A DNA stretch of 64,000 nucleotides from Hymenobacter terricola (lineage in GTDB: Bacteria > Bacteroidota > Bacteroidia > Cytophagales > Hymenobacteraceae). The stretch covers positions 310,001 through 374,000 of the forward strand of contig NZ_JAGEMO020000007.1 of the NCBI RefSeq assembly GCF_017921975.2, given 5' to 3'. The translations under genes were made by a program, and so were the position numbers. Under the pieces are notes generated by a model. The model ran no database searches. It was not told the origin of the DNA and worked only from the letters and a program-made list of their open reading frames with translations. Positions 62,310-64,000 of this stretch are shown here, piece by piece. Position 1 is the first letter of the stretch; each line of letters opens with the position of its first letter.

Positions 62310-62453
62310 CTCTCTCTATTACGAACAACCTAAATAAGTAAGCACCCACTCACTGATTTTTCATAAAAAGTCAATTCTTCCAAATGTATTCTAAATCGCC
62401 GTGCTACTTCGCTGCATCAATTGCGAATCCATTCCCACTTTCTCAAAATTCCC

Positions 62454-64000
62454 ATGAAGCGAAACTTACCCTCCTCTCCCCGCTCGGCCCGGACGACGGG
62501 CGCGGCGCTGCTGCTGGCCGCCTGCCTGGTGGCGGGCCCGGCTACGGCCGCTTCGCCGGTTTCTGCGGTAGCCAAGTCCACAAACGATTTCGGGCTGCTG
62601 GCGCGCCGGCCTCTCACCGGCCGCATCCTCGATGGCAACGACCAGAAGCCGCTGGCGTTTGCGTCGGTGGCCATTAAAGGTACCAACCGGGGCACGACGA
62701 CCGATGCCGACGGCGGCTTCAGGCTCGACGTGGAAGACGGCGACGTGCTGGTAGTGTCCTACGTGGGCTACGAGCTGCGCGAAATGCCCTTGCCCGCCGG
62801 GGCCAGCACGCTGGACGTGCCCATGAAAACCGCCACCCACACCACCGCCGACGTGATTGTGGTGGGCAACCGCGCCTCCGAAGCCCGCACCAACGTGGAC
62901 CTGCCCGTGCCCGTGGATGTGCTCACGGCCAAGGAAATCACCAAAACCGGCCAAACGGAATTGGGCCAGATGATTCACTTCACCGCGCCCTCGTTCAACT
63001 CGACCAAGCACGCCATCAGCAACGTGACGAGCTACGTGGACCCGGCCACCCTGCGCGGCCTCGGCCCCGACCAGACGCTGGTGCTCATCAACGGCAAGCG
63101 CCGCCACCAATCCTCGGCCTTGAATGTGAACAACGTGGTGGGCCGCGGCTCGGTGGGCACCGATTTGAACGCCATCCCTACGGCCGCCATCGAGCGGGTC
63201 GAGATTCTGCGCGATGGTGCGGCGGCCCAGTACGGCTCCGATGCTATTGCGGGCATCATTAACATCGTGCTGAAGAAGAACCCACGCGGCGGCGTGGTGA
63301 CCGGCAACTACGGCATCACCGACAAGGGCGACGGCGCGACCTATGACACCGGCCTGAACTTCGGCCTGCCCGTGGGCAAGCGCGACGGCTTCCTGAATCT
63401 GACCGCGCAGGGCCACCACAACAACCCCACCGACCGCTCGGGCGACTACACCGGCCGCGTATACAACTCGAACCAGGCCACGGATGATGCCCTGGTAGCC
63501 CAGAACGGCTTCAACCGCCACGTCACGACTTACGGCACGGCCAAAAACACCATGGGCCAGTTCTTTTACAACGGCGAGGTGGCACTGGGCGAAAACTGGC
63601 GGCTCTATTCCTTCGGCGGATATTCCTACAAGGACATCACGGCTTACGGCTTCTACCGCAACCCCAGCAACAAGGCGCGGGCGGTGCTCTCGCTGTTTCC
63701 GAACGGCTACAACCCCGTGTTCCCGGCCCAGGTGCACGATTTGGCCTCCACGGTGGGCCTGCGCCGCAAAACGGCCGGCGGCTGGAACCTCGATTTCAGC
63801 CTCGGCGGCGGCCAGAACATCATCAAGACCTACGCCAACCACACGGTGAACCCATCGTACGGCAGCGCTTCGCCCACCGAATTCTACGCGGGCACCTTCA
63901 AGTTCGGGCAGGCCCTGGCCGATGTGAACGTATCGAAATCGTTTGAAGTCGGCGGGCTCAAATCGTTCAGCTTCAGCTACGGCGGCGAGTTTCGGGTGGA
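62454..64000 (+). CDS. TonB-dependent receptor with carboxypeptidase-like domain (3' truncated by window edge)
   Basis: At least 515 residues are visible. A signal peptide (GAALLLAACLVAGPATA) is followed by a regulatory-like domain (residues about 52-125: LTGRILDGNDQKPLAFASVA, GTTTDADGGFRLDV, VVSYVGYE) and then the plug (VVGNRASEARTNVDLPVPVD, LRGLGPDQTLVLINGKRRHQ, IERVEILRDGAAAQYGSDAI followed by GIINIVLKK). The barrel runs to the window end. The plug with GSDAIAGIINIVL and GKRRH is of the siderophore/vitamin receptor kind rather than a SusC. Divergent from a two-component system, which may control it. Confidence 0.93.
   Translation, partial: MKRNLPSSPRSARTTGAALLLAACLVAGPATAASPVSAVAKSTNDFGLLARRPLTGRILDGNDQKPLAFASVAIKGTNRGTTTDADGGFRLDVEDGDVLVVSYVGYELREMPLPAGASTLDVPMKTATHTTADVIVVGNRASEARTNVDLPVPVDVLTAKEITKTGQTELGQMIHFTAPSFNSTKHAISNVTSYVDPATLRGLGPDQTLVLINGKRRHQSSALNVNNVVGRGSVGTDLNAIPTAAIERVEILRDGAAAQYGSDAIAGIINIVLKKNPRGGVVTGNYGITDKGDGATYDTGLNFGLPVGKRDGFLNLTAQGHHNNPTDRSGDYTGRVYNSNQATDDALVAQNGFNRHVTTYGTAKNTMGQFFYNGEVALGENWRLYSFGGYSYKDITAYGFYRNPSNKARAVLSLFPNGYNPVFPAQVHDLASTVGLRRKTAGGWNLDFSLGGGQNIIKTYANHTVNPSYGSASPTEFYAGTFKFGQALADVNVSKSFEVGGLKSFSFSYGGEFRV

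Overview
The window looks like a chromosomal segment of a GC-rich Bacteroidota bacterium of the Hymenobacter/Cytophagales type. The reasons are two very large surface proteins with type IX secretion (T9SS) C-terminal sorting domains, SusC/SusD-type outer-membrane proteins, lipoproteins and a TonB energy transducer, a fused two-domain 2-oxoacid dehydrogenase E1, bacillithiol genes (bshC, ytxJ-like), and promoters fitting the Bacteroidota consensus TAnnTTTG, sometimes only a few bases before the start codon. No rRNA, tRNA, CRISPR array, integrase or transposase was seen.

Layout. 1-5450: end of a glycan-use locus (SusD-like, LamG lipoprotein, GH130 lipoprotein, FucP-type sugar symporter). 5459-11876: Uma2-type nuclease, an alanine dehydrogenase/transhydrogenase-like enzyme, glycine decarboxylase gcvP and two lipoproteins. 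11988-18896: a T9SS surface protein of about 2300 residues with DUF11-like repeats. 19250-25472: lipA, OsmC protein, YtxJ-like protein, small envelope proteins and the fused E1 gene. 25560-33717: duplicated beta-barrel genes, an orphan SusC-like receptor and a 1210-residue T9SS protein. 34056-38759: an unrecognised gene followed by a 42-bp repeat array, an M16 peptidase and four small secreted proteins sharing an APGxP motif. 38857-47676: pheS, an acyltransferase, rimO, bshC, a folate enzyme and an exbD-tonB pair. 47748-56035: GDYXXLXY/DUF2157/zinc-ribbon cluster, mnmD, thioesterase, rlmN, envelope proteins. 56187-59996: a second member of the array-linked family with its own 42-bp array, facing an AAA-ATPase/TOPRIM-like pair, then an alpha/beta hydrolase. 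60075-64000: a two-component system and the start of a TonB-dependent receptor.

Main discovery candidate. The genes at 34056-34745 and 56187-56897 encode divergent members of one unrecognised family of about 230 residues. Each is directly followed, at its 3' end, by a degenerate tandem array with an exact 42-bp period (33782-34055 and about 56935-57134). Units in both arrays start with a GC-rich palindromic core. A third array, with 21-bp units and a 42-bp super-period, lies at 7481-7648 between two divergent promoters. I know of no described system of this form.

Other structure. A family of palindromic intergenic elements (GTCATGC...GCATGAC) recurs at least seven times. A second family of TTAACTG/CAACTGACAAC inverted repeats sits between genes, and one copy appears to lie inside the E1 gene, coding the linker between its alpha and beta halves. 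A tandem duplication of about 860 bp doubled a barrel gene together with a divergent promoter and a broken 5' fragment of the E1 gene.
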